Source of the DNA: Pseudomonas putida
GTDB taxonomy: Bacteria; Pseudomonadota; Gammaproteobacteria; Pseudomonadales; Pseudomonadaceae
Assembly: GCA_041071465.1 (NCBI GenBank)
Contig: CP163498.1
Coordinates: 5,536,001 to 5,600,000 of the forward strand
Reading direction: 5' to 3'
DNA length: 64,000 nucleotides
The notes below the pieces were generated by a model, which was not told the origin of the DNA, did no database searches, and saw nothing but the letters and a program-made list of their open reading frames with translations. This document shows positions 20,268 to 29,195 of this stretch, piece by piece. Position 1 is the stretch's first letter. Every line of letters begins with the position of its first letter. Made by a program: the position numbers and the translations under genes.

Positions 20268-21569
20268 ATGACAACCCTCACCCGCGCAGCGGCTTCGGCC
20301 CCTGCCGCCACGAACGAACAGCGCCTGAACAGCTTGCTGCTACGCAGATTGATGCCACTGCTCATCGTCGTCTACGTGATGAGCTTTCTTGACCGCACCA
20401 ACATCGCCCTGGCGAAAGCGAGCATGGGCATCGACCTGGGCCTTTCGGCAGCAGCCTATGGCCTGGGCGCTGGCTTGTTCTTTCTCACCTATGCCCTGGC
20501 CGAAGTGCCCAGCAACCTGATCATGCACCGGGTGGGCGCGCGCTTCTGGATCACCCGCATCATGATTACCTGGGGCCTGCTCTCGGCGGGCATGGCCTTC
20601 GTCCAGGGTGAAACGTCGTTCTACATCATGCGCCTGTTGCTGGGGGTGGCCGAAGCGGGCCTGTTCCCCGGTGTAATGTTGTACCTGACCTACTGGTTCG
20701 ACCGCGAACAGCGCGCCCGCGCCACCGGTTACTTCCTGCTGGGCGTGTGCCTGGCCAACATCCTCAGTGGCCCGCTGGGCGGTGCCCTGCTGGAAATGGA
20801 TGGTGTGCTGGGCTGGCACGGCTGGCAGTGGCTGTTCGTGCTCGAGGGCCTGCCTGCCGTGGCCTTGGCCTTCGTGGTGTGGAAAAAGCTGCCGGACGGC
20901 CCGGCCTCGGCGCCCTGGCTGTCGGCCGCCGACGCCCAGGACATCGAACGCCGCCTGGCCGCCGAACGGGCTGCCGCACCGCAGCAGAGCAAGCTGGGGC
21001 AGATGTTCCGCGACCGGCAGATCTGGCTGGCGATCGGGGTGTACTTCGTGCACCAGATCACCATCTACACGGTGATTTTCTTCCTGCCCGGCATCATCAG
21101 CACCTACGCTGCCCTATCACCCTTCCAGGTCGGCCTGCTGACAGCAGTGCCCTGGATTGCCGCTGCCATAGGCGCCGCCACCTTCCCACGCCTGGCCACC
21201 TCACCGCGCCGCTGCCGCACGCTGCTGTTCTTCGGCCTGTTGACCATGGCCACCGGGTTGCTGCTGGCATCGCTGAGCAGCTCCTTCATTGGCCTGATCG
21301 GTTTTTCCCTTACCGCACTGATGTTGTTCGTGGTGCAGTCGATCATCTTTGTCTTCCCCTCCAGCCGTCTGAGCGGTAACGCACTGGCGGCGGGCCTGGC
21401 CTTCGTCACCACCTGTGGCCTGTTGGGTGGCTTCGTCGGGCCGTCGGTGATGGGGTTGATCGAGCAGACCACCGGTAGCACCCGCCATGGTCTATGGATC
21501 ATTGCAGCATTGCTCGTATTGGCGGCACTGGTCAGTACCCGTTTGCGCCAAGGGCAGGAACAACACTAA
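20268..21569 (+). CDS. MFS transporter, ACS family, sugar-acid type
   Basis: Twelve-helix permease of about 433 aa. The start MTTLTRAAAS has GGGG 10 bases upstream; the frame is open to 20217. Family marks are VMSFLDRTNIALAKA in helix 1, AEVPSNLIMHRVGARFW and GLFPGVMLYLTYWF. It lies 66 bases after the fuconate-dehydratase-like gene and probably imports its substrate. The operon at 11.4 kb has its own, clearly different MFS gene, so two substrates may be involved. Confidence 0.88.
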   Translation: MTTLTRAAASAPAATNEQRLNSLLLRRLMPLLIVVYVMSFLDRTNIALAKASMGIDLGLSAAAYGLGAGLFFLTYALAEVPSNLIMHRVGARFWITRIMITWGLLSAGMAFVQGETSFYIMRLLLGVAEAGLFPGVMLYLTYWFDREQRARATGYFLLGVCLANILSGPLGGALLEMDGVLGWHGWQWLFVLEGLPAVALAFVVWKKLPDGPASAPWLSAADAQDIERRLAAERAAAPQQSKLGQMFRDRQIWLAIGVYFVHQITIYTVIFFLPGIISTYAALSPFQVGLLTAVPWIAAAIGAATFPRLATSPRRCRTLLFFGLLTMATGLLLASLSSSFIGLIGFSLTALMLFVVQSIIFVFPSSRLSGNALAAGLAFVTTCGLLGGFVGPSVMGLIEQTTGSTRHGLWIIAALLVLAALVSTRLRQGQEQH

Positions 21570-21594
21570 GTAGTACGCAATTTCACGCCCCTGC

Positions 21595-21685
21595 CAGGAG
21601 CAGCCTTGTGTTACGAAAAAGCCATGAATGCCTCATGCAGTTATTTGGCATGCCGACCCTTTCGCAGCACAAGGCTACTGCTACA
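21595..21685. repeat. Degenerate REP-type palindrome
   Basis: An imperfect inverted repeat (CAGGAGCAGCCTTGTG... at 21595-21618; ...CACAAGGCTACTGCTAC at 21660-21684) related to the perfect REP at 11264. It lies between convergent gene ends and overlaps the last bases of the MocR-like gene. Confidence 0.6.
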
Positions 21686-23036
21686 GGTTGCGAGTACGAC
21701 GCCCGCAACGCGGCTCCAACGCCTGTGCCAAGCGCGTTACCGCCTGTTGCAGATCATCCGGGTGCCCCCCCAACCACATCAATGCCAGGTATTGCGTGTA
21801 GCGCCCCTGCAGGCTGAACTGCTCGCCGGACAGCACATGCAACGGTGAGCCTGCCAACGCTGCGTTAATACCCTCCCACACCAGCGGCTGACGGAAGCGC
21901 ACCCACAGCATCTGCCCGCCTTGCGGCATCTCCAGCACCACCCGCTGGCCGAATTGCAACGCCAGCACACGCGCCAGGCATTGCGTGCGCCTTTGCAGGT
22001 CCAGGCGTAACTGTACCCATTGCGTCTCGATTTCCCCCTTGCCCAGCATGTGCGCAAGCGCCTGCAAGCGTAGCGGCGCCAGCCGAAATGCTCGCTCGGC
22101 GAACGCCTTGGCCAACTCGGCGTCACGGCTCAGTAAATAGGCATACGGCGCTTCGGGCCCCACCGCAGCCTCGAACGTGCCCATCACCAACAGCCAACGC
22201 GGGTCCACCCAGTCGCGCAAGCGTTTGTTCGGTGGCCCGCTGTAACAGAGTTCGCTGTCCAGGTCGTTTTCCAGCAACCACACAGGGTACTGGCCAAGCA
22301 ATAGACCAAGCTGCTGCTGATAGTACGGTGAAAGCAGCCGCCCTTGTGGCATGCCCAGGCACGATGGCATGACCAGCATGTTTACCGGCTCGCTCCCCAG
22401 CAACCTGGCCAAGGCAGGCAGGTCTGGGTTGCTCTGAGCATCCAGTGGCACCTCCAATACGCGCATGCCAGCACGCGCCAAGGCGCGTAAAACCTGCCAG
22501 CAACAGGGCGAATGTACCAGCACAGTACCGCCATGCAAGGCCAGCGCCGCGAGCAGTGTCTCGATCAACGCCAGCACATCGGGGGCCAGTTGCACATCAT
22601 CGGCACGCCAGTACTGGCTGGAGGAGCGGGTATAGCGTTCAGCAATGGCATTGCGCAATCGGGTGCTGCCAAGCGCATCCCAGGGTGCAACGCTGCAGTC
22701 ACGTTGGCGGGCCAGGCGCCGCTCGTGGCCTAGCAGAATGCGCTCCAACAGCGGCTGCGCCGGCAAGGGAGGCTGCCTGTGCGTAGCCACGGCCTGTTCT
22801 TTGCCAGCGTTATCCACGTAATAGCCCGACCTCGGCCGGCAGTGCACGCGGCCCTCTTCTTCCAGCAGGCTATAGGCATTCTGTACCGTGGCCAACGACA
22901 CCCGCAGCCGCCGGGACAGCGCACGCAATGACGGTAACCGGCATGGGCCATCGCCAGCAGCCTGATCGATCAATGCTTCCAGGTAGCGATACACCTTGCG
23001 ATACGCGAACTCGCCGGCGGTCGCTCGCCCCATCAA
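21681..23036 (-). CDS. MocR/GntR-type regulator with inactive aminotransferase-like domain
   Basis: A 451 aa protein with an N-terminal GntR winged helix (residues 10-75: RLPSLRALSRRLRVSLATVQNAY, RPRSGYYV) and a C-terminal fold-type-I aminotransferase domain, as in MocR regulators. The expected PLP-lysine segment (consensus GTFSKSLSP) reads GTFEAAVGP at 286-294, so the lysine is replaced by alanine. The cofactor-Asp segment is ENDLDSEL, without the usual tyrosine. Ligand binding must therefore differ from known MocR proteins. The start codon overlaps the stop of the upstream unknown gene (ATGA), so the two are coupled. Confidence 0.85.
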   Translation of the reverse strand: MMGRATAGEFAYRKVYRYLEALIDQAAGDGPCRLPSLRALSRRLRVSLATVQNAYSLLEEEGRVHCRPRSGYYVDNAGKEQAVATHRQPPLPAQPLLERILLGHERRLARQRDCSVAPWDALGSTRLRNAIAERYTRSSSQYWRADDVQLAPDVLALIETLLAALALHGGTVLVHSPCCWQVLRALARAGMRVLEVPLDAQSNPDLPALARLLGSEPVNMLVMPSCLGMPQGRLLSPYYQQQLGLLLGQYPVWLLENDLDSELCYSGPPNKRLRDWVDPRWLLVMGTFEAAVGPEAPYAYLLSRDAELAKAFAERAFRLAPLRLQALAHMLGKGEIETQWVQLRLDLQRRTQCLARVLALQFGQRVVLEMPQGGQMLWVRFRQPLVWEGINAALAGSPLHVLSGEQFSLQGRYTQYLALMWLGGHPDDLQQAVTRLAQALEPRCGRRTRNL

Positions 23037-24417
23037 GGCAGCCCCACAAAGCCGCGCCGCCGCCCCGACGCCTGCCGCGGCAACAACCTCAGGTGCACAT
23101 CGCGGCGGGCCAGATAGTTAAGCAGACGCCAGGCAGTCAGCGGCAACTGCCCGGCATAAATCGCCCGCAATTGGCCCAGCGGCATGCCACTTGTGTTCAC
23201 CAACCAGGCTTTTACCGCATCGGGGCAGGGTTTGCCTTGCAAGGCCCTGTGCAGGTACGGCAACGCTACCAGCATGTCGGCATGCCGACACTGCAAGAAC
23301 CGCTCGAGATTTTTCCCTGCCTGGCAAAGGGGCTGAACAGCAAGCACACCAATTGGGTCTGATTGATGCCGTAGGCTTTGCCGAGTTGCAACTGATGTGC
23401 CTCGCGCTGTTTGCTACCGGCCACCTGCCCTGCCAGCCGCAGCGCTGGACGACCAGCCTGTGGCTCCAGACTGCGCGCACGCAGTTGGTGCAACTGTGCC
23501 ATGGTTAGCGAGTCGACGAATTCCGACAGTGGCAAAGCATCCGGGACGGCCTCGAAACCACACCCCAGCATGGCATCAAGCGGCTGCTCTTCAAGCAAGT
23601 GCGGCAGCAAGTCATCAAGGGCTAACAGCCGCACCGTCGCCCCTTCCGGTGCAGCACCCAATGCCGGCTCTACCAGGCTACCCTGCGCGCCACCGGCAGC
23701 GCCATGTAACCGGCCCAAGCCATTCACCAGCGCCGCCAGGCACTGGTGTACCGCATACGGACCGCGCTCCCCGGCAAGGCGCAGGCTACGCCTCGCCCAC
23801 GCCAGGTATCGACGGCGCTGAAAGGCGGGTATAGCCGTGACCAATGCATCGGCGGGCGCCTCTGCCAGCAGCGCAAAACCAACGGCACCCGCCAGTTCCA
23901 GGTGCAAGCGGCTACCCAGCAGGGCTTCGGGCCTGGCATCGATCAGGTGGCCGAACATCAACATGGCGTCCTTTGCCAGTAGCCAATGCTCGGGCGTTGC
24001 CGAGGGCCGACGGCTGAACGGCACAACCGTGCACCCCTCGATCATCTGCAATTGCACCCGCGGGTCATCCTGCATGAACAAGGCGCTGAAACTGCGCTCG
24101 TGAGCCTCCAGCGTGGCACCATCGACAACCGGCAGGCTGACCACCAGCACCCGCAACTGGAAGGTCTCCGGGGCACGCAGGGCAATACTCAGTTGCGCGG
24201 CACGCAGCATGGCCAGCAGCCGGATGCCCTGGGGATCACTGCCTTGCAATACCTGCAAACGGAAGGTACCGATGTATTCGGGCCCGCCGGCAGCAACCAG
24301 CAGCCGTTGTATCAGCAACTGCAGGGAAGCACGTTGTGCCTGGGACATGTGGCTCAGCAAGCGTTCGAGCACTTGCTGGTAGATATAATGCATTGCCTGG
24401 TCGTGAATAGCAGTCAC
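23033..24417 (-). pseudogene. Unrecognised protein coupled to the MocR-like regulator, frameshifted
   Basis: About 461 aa when restored; I do not recognise the family. The first frame (23266-24417) starts MTAIHDQAMHYIYQQVLERL and is rich in leucine, alanine and arginine, with no signal peptide or membrane span. It shifts at the T-run 23310-23314; one added base joins ARQGK to NLERFLQCRHADMLVALPYLH and the frame runs to 23033. The C-terminal 100 residues contain MPLGQLRAIYAGQLPLTAWRL-type helices. Its stop overlaps the MocR start. It could be a partner or antagonist of that regulator; no evidence beyond position. Confidence 0.7.
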
Positions 24418-24840
24418 GAAATCACCTCATCAACTTCATGCAGCCAGCGAATGCCGAGCCAAACACTGGCGCGTCGACATACCCTGAACTTTTCCAGAAG
24501 AAATTTCCTACAACAAAATGAAAGTAATGACGTAACCCTTCACTGTCGCCAAGCCATCGAAAAATAACCACCACTGCGACGGCCAGCCGCTGCCACACAC
24601 CGCCCTACTCCAGGCATAGCCATGCTCATTCCACGCTCCTTGCGCAAACTATCATTGGGCCATTATCGAGAGGAATTCAGAGCGAATTGAAGACACAGTT
24701 CACGGTAAAAAAACCATTCAGCAAAAGTGCGACCCCACATTGCACCCCAGAGAAAAAGAGTTCAAGCCTGAATACTTGGCGCAATATTTCCAACACCCCG
24801 AAAGTCATCGACCAGAATGTAGTCCATGTCGTATTTAATT

Positions 24841-24861
24841 GTAGGAACGCTCCTACTTTTT
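24841..24861 (+). terminator. Orphan rho-independent terminator
   Basis: GTAGGA-ACGC-TCCTAC hairpin (six-base stem, four-base loop) followed directly by TTTTT on the plus strand. On the minus strand it is followed by A/T-mixed sequence, so the orientation is plus. No plus-strand coding gene lies within 400 bases upstream. Confidence 0.55.
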
Positions 24862-24889
24862 AAGACTTAAATCATTTTACCCCACGCAT

Positions 24890-24918
24890 AAAAAAACCCG
24901 GGACGCTGCCCGGGCTTT
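24890..24918 (-). terminator. Rho-independent terminator of mexS
   Basis: On the minus strand, AAGCCCGGG-CAGCGT-CCCGGGTT followed by a run of T, 20 bases after the mexS stop codon. A strong stem with T-tail in the correct direction. Confidence 0.85.
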
Positions 24919-24937
24919 CCGATAACACAAAGAACCG

Positions 24938-25960
24938 TCAGTGTTGTGCCATGTCCAGCACCACACGTCCGCCACACGGGCATTGGTCCATATAGCGATG
25001 CGCCTCCACCACCTGCTCGAACGGGTACACCTTGATGATCTGCGGTGTCAGCAACTGGTCGGCAGTGAACTGGTTGATATCGCGCAAGGCACGCTGCAGT
25101 GCCACCTGATCCTGGCTGATACCAAGTTCTGGTTTGCCGGTGAAATTGCCGATGCAGTGGACATAGAACTGAATGTTCTTCTGAAATGCCGCACAGGCCG
25201 GGAACGGCGTCTGGTTGCCGCCTTGCAGGCCATACAGCACCAGGCTACCACGCGGTGCCAGCACATCACCCAGCAGCGACATCTGCGGCCCACCCATGCC
25301 ATCGAGGACCATGTCCACGCCACGGCCATCGGTGTACTTGCCAATCTGCAGCAGCAGGTCCTGCTCTTCGGTAACGATCACTTTGTCGGCACCCAGGCCC
25401 AGCAGGTACTCACGCTGCTCCGCTTCCTTGGTGGCGGCGAACACTTTCAGCCCCAGTGCCTTGCCCAGTTGCACGAAAGCAGGGCCGGCGCAATGGCTGG
25501 CATCGGTGACCAACGCAGTCTGACCCGCCTTGGCCCGCGCCAGGTCGACGTAGGCGAAATAGGCGATCAGCAGCGGCGTATAGTGCACGCTGGCCTCAAT
25601 GGGGGTGAGTACATCCGGGTAGCGGGTAATGGCAGTGCGCGGCAGCACGATGACATCACCATACACCGGGTGGTCGTTGGCACTGGTGGCCGGGAAGCTG
25701 GCAACCCGATCACCGACGGCAATGTCTTCGACCCCTTCACCGACCGCAGTCACCACCCCAGCCATTTCGTGGCCGATCCCCGCTGGCAGGCGTGCCTGGG
25801 ATGGTGCCAGGTTCTGGCGCCAAAGCACGTCATACCAGCTGACGCCAATCGCCTCGACGCGGATCTGTACCTCGTCGACAGCGGGTGACGGTTCGGCCTG
25901 CTCCTCGCAACGGAGCACATCGGCAGCGCCGAACTTGTGGAAACGGATCATGCGGGACAT
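24938..25960 (-). CDS. mexS: Quinone-oxidoreductase-like protein MexS
   Basis: Medium-chain dehydrogenase/reductase of 340 aa, starting MSRMIRFHKFGAADVLR. It has the GroES-like N-terminal half (IGHEMAGVVTAVGEGVEDIAVGDRV) and a Rossmann half (ALVTDASHCAGPAFVQLGKALGL). Zinc-binding cysteines of true alcohol dehydrogenases are absent. Divergence from mexT identifies it as MexS, which in P. aeruginosa limits MexT activation, probably by removing an electrophilic metabolite. The efflux operon mexEF-oprN is not in the window. A T-tailed terminator follows. Confidence 0.88.
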   Translation of the reverse strand: MSRMIRFHKFGAADVLRCEEQAEPSPAVDEVQIRVEAIGVSWYDVLWRQNLAPSQARLPAGIGHEMAGVVTAVGEGVEDIAVGDRVASFPATSANDHPVYGDVIVLPRTAITRYPDVLTPIEASVHYTPLLIAYFAYVDLARAKAGQTALVTDASHCAGPAFVQLGKALGLKVFAATKEAEQREYLLGLGADKVIVTEEQDLLLQIGKYTDGRGVDMVLDGMGGPQMSLLGDVLAPRGSLVLYGLQGGNQTPFPACAAFQKNIQFYVHCIGNFTGKPELGISQDQVALQRALRDINQFTADQLLTPQIIKVYPFEQVVEAHRYMDQCPCGGRVVLDMAQH

Positions 25961-26166
25961 CGCATACCTCGCCTTTGTGAACCTCTAATTACCACTGACT
26001 TTATCCGGGCTTTGCTCGTTAGACCATCAGTGGTCATTAATAGTCGACATGCTTGTCATCGATTGGGCACCTGACTTTCCCTGCGATTGGTCCCCCTAAA
26101 CCCGTGCAGGGTAACAGCCTTTGGCCTTAAGATTCACCCCTGCCCCACTTTAGGCGAAGCACACCG

Positions 26167-27081
26167 ATGAATCGAAACGACCTGCGTCGCGTAGACCTCA
26201 ACCTGCTGATCGTGTTCGAAACGCTGATGCACGAGCGCAGCGTGACCCGTGCCGCGGAAAAACTGTTCCTCGGCCAACCGGCCATCAGCGCAGCCTTGTC
26301 GCGCTTGCGCAACCTGTTCGACGACCCGCTGTTCGTGCGCACCGGCCGCAGCATGGAGCCATCGGCACGGGCCCACGAGATCTTCGCCCTGCTGTCGCCG
26401 GCGCTGGATTCGATTTCCACGGCGGTCAGCCGCGCCGCCGAATTCGACCCAGCCACCAGCAACGCAGTGTTCCGCATCGGCCTCTCGGATGACGCCGAGT
26501 TCGCCTTGCTGCCGCAACTGCTCAAGCGTATTCGCGCCGAAGCCCCTGGTATCGTGCTGGTGGTGCGACGGGTCAACTACCTGCTGATGCCCACGCTGCT
26601 GGCCTCGGGCGAGATTTCGGTGGGTGTCAGCTACACCAGCGAACTGCCGGCCAATGCAAAGCGCAAGGTGCTGCGCCGCAGCATGCCTAAACTGCTGCGG
26701 GCCGACAGCGTACCCGGCAACATCACCCTGGACGACTTCTGCGCACGGCCGCATGCACTGGTGTCGTTTGCCGGGGACCTGTCTGGCTTCATCGATGAAG
26801 CCCTGGAAGAACTTGGCCGCAAGCGGCATGTCGTGCTGGCGGTGCCGCAGTTCAACGGGCTGGGGAGCTTGCTGGCGGGCACCGATATCGTCGCCACGGT
26901 GCCGGACTACACCGCAGAGGCGTTGACGGCGGCGGGCGGGTTGCGCGCCGAGGACTTGCCCATACCCGTGCGCAGTTTCGAACTGCACATGGCCTGGCGC
27001 GGGGCGCAGGACAACGACCCGGCGGAGCGGTGGCTGCGGTCGCGGATACAGATGTTCTTCGGGGACCCCGATAGTCTGTGA
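26167..27081 (+). CDS. mexT: LysR family regulator MexT
   Basis: LysR activator of 304 aa, sequence very close to P. aeruginosa MexT as I recall it: MNRNDLRRVDLNLLIVFETL, the HTH SVTRAAEKLFLGQPAISAAL, FVRTGRSMEP, VPQFNGLGSLLAGTDI and the end MFFGDPDSL. MexT activates the MexEF-OprN multidrug efflux operon and mexS. The protein here is full length, without the inactivating insertion known from some P. aeruginosa strains. It is divergent from mexS over a 206-base spacer; I see only partial matches to the published MexT box there. Confidence 0.92.
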   Translation: MNRNDLRRVDLNLLIVFETLMHERSVTRAAEKLFLGQPAISAALSRLRNLFDDPLFVRTGRSMEPSARAHEIFALLSPALDSISTAVSRAAEFDPATSNAVFRIGLSDDAEFALLPQLLKRIRAEAPGIVLVVRRVNYLLMPTLLASGEISVGVSYTSELPANAKRKVLRRSMPKLLRADSVPGNITLDDFCARPHALVSFAGDLSGFIDEALEELGRKRHVVLAVPQFNGLGSLLAGTDIVATVPDYTAEALTAAGGLRAEDLPIPVRSFELHMAWRGAQDNDPAERWLRSRIQMFFGDPDSL

Positions 27082-27230
27082 GTGAATTCCACTGAGCTCC
27101 ATAAAGCCAATAAAAATCAGTACTTTATGATAATTGGAATCCACAGCCACCCGTCAGGTCCACTGGTTTCCGCAGCGCTTGGGGGCATACTTGGGGGCAA
27201 CAGCTGGATTTGTAAAAGTGATGCCCCCAA

Positions 27231-27952
27231 ATGATATCCCCAGAAAAATCACCGATTTTCAGGCGGAAACTTAGCGACGCCTACATTCGCGCCTTGACCG
27301 AACCAGGCAAATACACAGACGGTGAGATGCCTGGCCTTTACCTGGAGTCAGGGCGTCGCGCAAGAGCGGAAAACCTGTATCCAAACACTGGCGATTGAAG
27401 TACCGACTGCACGGCAAGGAAAATCGCTACTCGATTGGCGCTTACCCAGAGGTAGGGCTAAAGGCTGCCCGAGAATCTGCGCTGAGCGCACGGCGAGACA
27501 TTGCCAACTCCATAGCTCCCCTGAAAGCCAAAACTTCCAAAATCGAAGCCCTACTACTGAACGAAGAGCGCACCTTCGAATATGTGGCTGAGCAATGGCT
27601 CACCTTCAAATCCGGGGATTTGGTCAGCAAATCGCTTGCTGGATTTCGAGGTGCACTAGACCACCATGTCCTCCCAGCGATAGGTAAAAAACCGGTCACC
27701 GAGATCAAACTGGAGCACATTGGCTCGATCCTCACCACGCTTCGGCGGCGAGGTACCATGGCAATGGCCAAGCGTGTACGCACGATCATTCGGGCTGTAC
27801 TGGGTTTTGCCGAAGGGCGCGGTTGGGTAGATCGAAACGTCTCGTTAAGCAATATTGAGGAGCTCAAAGTCCGGCATGTAGTGACTAGCAACCCTGCGAT
27901 AGAAAGACCTGCCGACCTTGGCAAATTTCAGAATCCCACACCTGATGTCTAG
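27231..27952 (+). pseudogene. P4-type integrase remnant, frameshifted and truncated
   Basis: N-terminal half of a DUF4102/P4-family tyrosine integrase. The arm-binding domain starts MISPEKSPIFRRKLSDAYIR and continues GKYTDGEMPGLYL. The frame then shifts near 27357-27362; one added base gives GRRAKSGKPVSKHWRLKYRLHGK and YSIGAYPEVGLKAARE. The SAM-like domain follows (HHVLPAIGKKPVTEI). The protein stops at 27952 before any catalytic Arg, His-x-x-Arg or Tyr, so it is inactive even if the shift is an error. Upstream GGGGGCATACTTGGGGGCA repeats resemble sequences seen next to such integrases. It marks a probable old island boundary just after mexT. Confidence 0.8.
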
Positions 27953-28187
27953 GCTGTAGCCGTATGCTCAAGTGGAGTTCCTGAACTGAGGCTTGGAGGT
28001 ATCTACGAAATCAGGGGTGATTCAAAAGCCGCCACAGCTCCTCCCTCATCCTCACGCCACAACTAGGCGCAGGCGGCCTATTCTCTTGAAAGCGGTACCT
28101 TTTCAGTCCACCATGGAAAAAATTGCCACGCACTCAAAGCCCTCCTCTGCCTAGCAGACTACACATTCAAAAAATCGACCTTTCCAG

Positions 28188-28796
28188 ATGATGAAGATAG
28201 AGAACTACAAAGCGATCGCTGACAGCATTGCGCTGCTGCTCTTCCCTCATGCGGAAGTCATCGTCCATGAGGTTGAAAGCCAAACCGTCGTTCACATAGC
28301 CAACAATTTCTCCAAGCGGCAGCTGGGAGACGATTCGGCACTTGACCAGGAACTCGGCGATTTTCGTAGCTCCGCTAGCATTGGCCCGTATGAGAAGGTC
28401 AATTGGGATGGGCAGAAAATCCGCTCGATCACCAGCGTTCTGTACGATCAGCACGGAGAAGCCGAATATCTCCTCTGCATCAATCTGAATTTCTCGGTAC
28501 TGGAGCAAGCACGCGAAGCGCTGGATGCATTCTTCCAGGTCAGCCGCTTGATCCCGCAACCCGACTCGCTGTTCAAAGATGATTGGCAGGAACGGATAAA
28601 CACGTTCCTACACAGCTGGCTCAAAGAACGAAATCTGTCATTGCGCACACTGAAAATGAATGATAAGCGAACCCTCGTTGAGGCCCTCCACGCGGAGGGC
28701 GCATTCGAGGGCCGAAGTGGTGCGGACTACGTGGCCAACGTACTAAGCATGGGCCGGGCAACCGTCTACAAGTACCTCAAGGAACTGAGAGCCTAG
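28188..28796 (+). CDS. YheO/DauR-type PAS-HTH transcriptional regulator
   Basis: A 202 aa protein with an N-terminal YheO PAS-like domain (residues 5-120: LLLFPHAEVIVHEVESQTVVHIANN, SITSVLYDQHGEAEYLLCIN) and a C-terminal HTH of the DauR type (RTLVEALHAEGAF, ADYVANVLSMGRATVYKYLKEL). DauR represses D-arginine catabolism genes in P. aeruginosa. Here it is the first intact gene of the nitrogen-compound island and probably controls the aspartoacylase/EutB/EutC genes 400 bases downstream. The ligand is unknown. Confidence 0.85.
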   Translation: MMKIENYKAIADSIALLLFPHAEVIVHEVESQTVVHIANNFSKRQLGDDSALDQELGDFRSSASIGPYEKVNWDGQKIRSITSVLYDQHGEAEYLLCINLNFSVLEQAREALDAFFQVSRLIPQPDSLFKDDWQERINTFLHSWLKERNLSLRTLKMNDKRTLVEALHAEGAFEGRSGADYVANVLSMGRATVYKYLKELRA

Positions 28797-29195
28797 CTCT
28801 CGCTCGCACGCGAGGTCCGCCTTTGATTAGTCGGCCTCACTCTCCACCGTAGCGCAAGACCTTTCGGTCGACGGCCATCACTCCGATCTTACGCTTCAGG
28901 CTAGGCAAACGGACCTCGCCCACAATCATGTCCATCACCATGATGGCAGGCCTCCACTGTGCTGTTTATGGAAGACGGGTACGACTGGGATAGACATAAA
29001 GATATCCATTAGAGATTTTTCCTCCACGCGCTGCCGTTGCTACACGAGCACCGTGAAAGCACTGATTTAGGCGGTACTAGCTCACCCGAATCTGAGTCGG
29101 GACCGGCGTAAATTGGGAATCCGAGCGCCTGAGGGGCCTTGTCGAATAGAGATAACAAGTCTATTGTGGATAAATATTCCACGAAAGAGCCTTGC
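28797..29195. other. 400-base intergenic region before the deacylase operon
   Basis: No gene is well supported. The minus strand holds a short open stretch (about 28855-28945) encoding GEVRLPSLKRKIGVMAVDRKV-like residues that could be a gene remnant, but nothing around it supports coding. The right part (29100-29190) is AT-richer and probably carries the promoter of the downstream operon. Confidence 0.35.

Larger units (their letters stand above)
24418..24937. other. 520-base intergenic region with two terminator hairpins
   Basis: No protein gene is supported between the unknown gene start (24417) and mexS end (24938). The left part is AT-richer than the surroundings. A plus-strand hairpin with T-tail lies at 24841-24861 although no plus-strand gene precedes it, and the mexS terminator lies at 24890-24918. 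A short untranslated transcript ending at 24861 is possible. Confidence 0.5.

Noticed and set aside
25961..26166. MexT box (ATCA-N5-GTCGAT-N4-ACYAT) between mexS and mexT
   Set aside because: Only fragments match (GTCGAC, ATCGAT, a GACA/TGTC dyad) with wrong spacing; not listed as a feature.
27082..27230. tRNA or tmRNA attachment site for the integrase remnant
   Set aside because: No tRNA-like fold or terminal CCA structure found; only short G-rich repeats are visible.
28855..28945. Short minus-strand frame with GEVRLPSLKRKIGV
   Set aside because: Too short, no ribosome site and no recognised family; mentioned only as a possible remnant.
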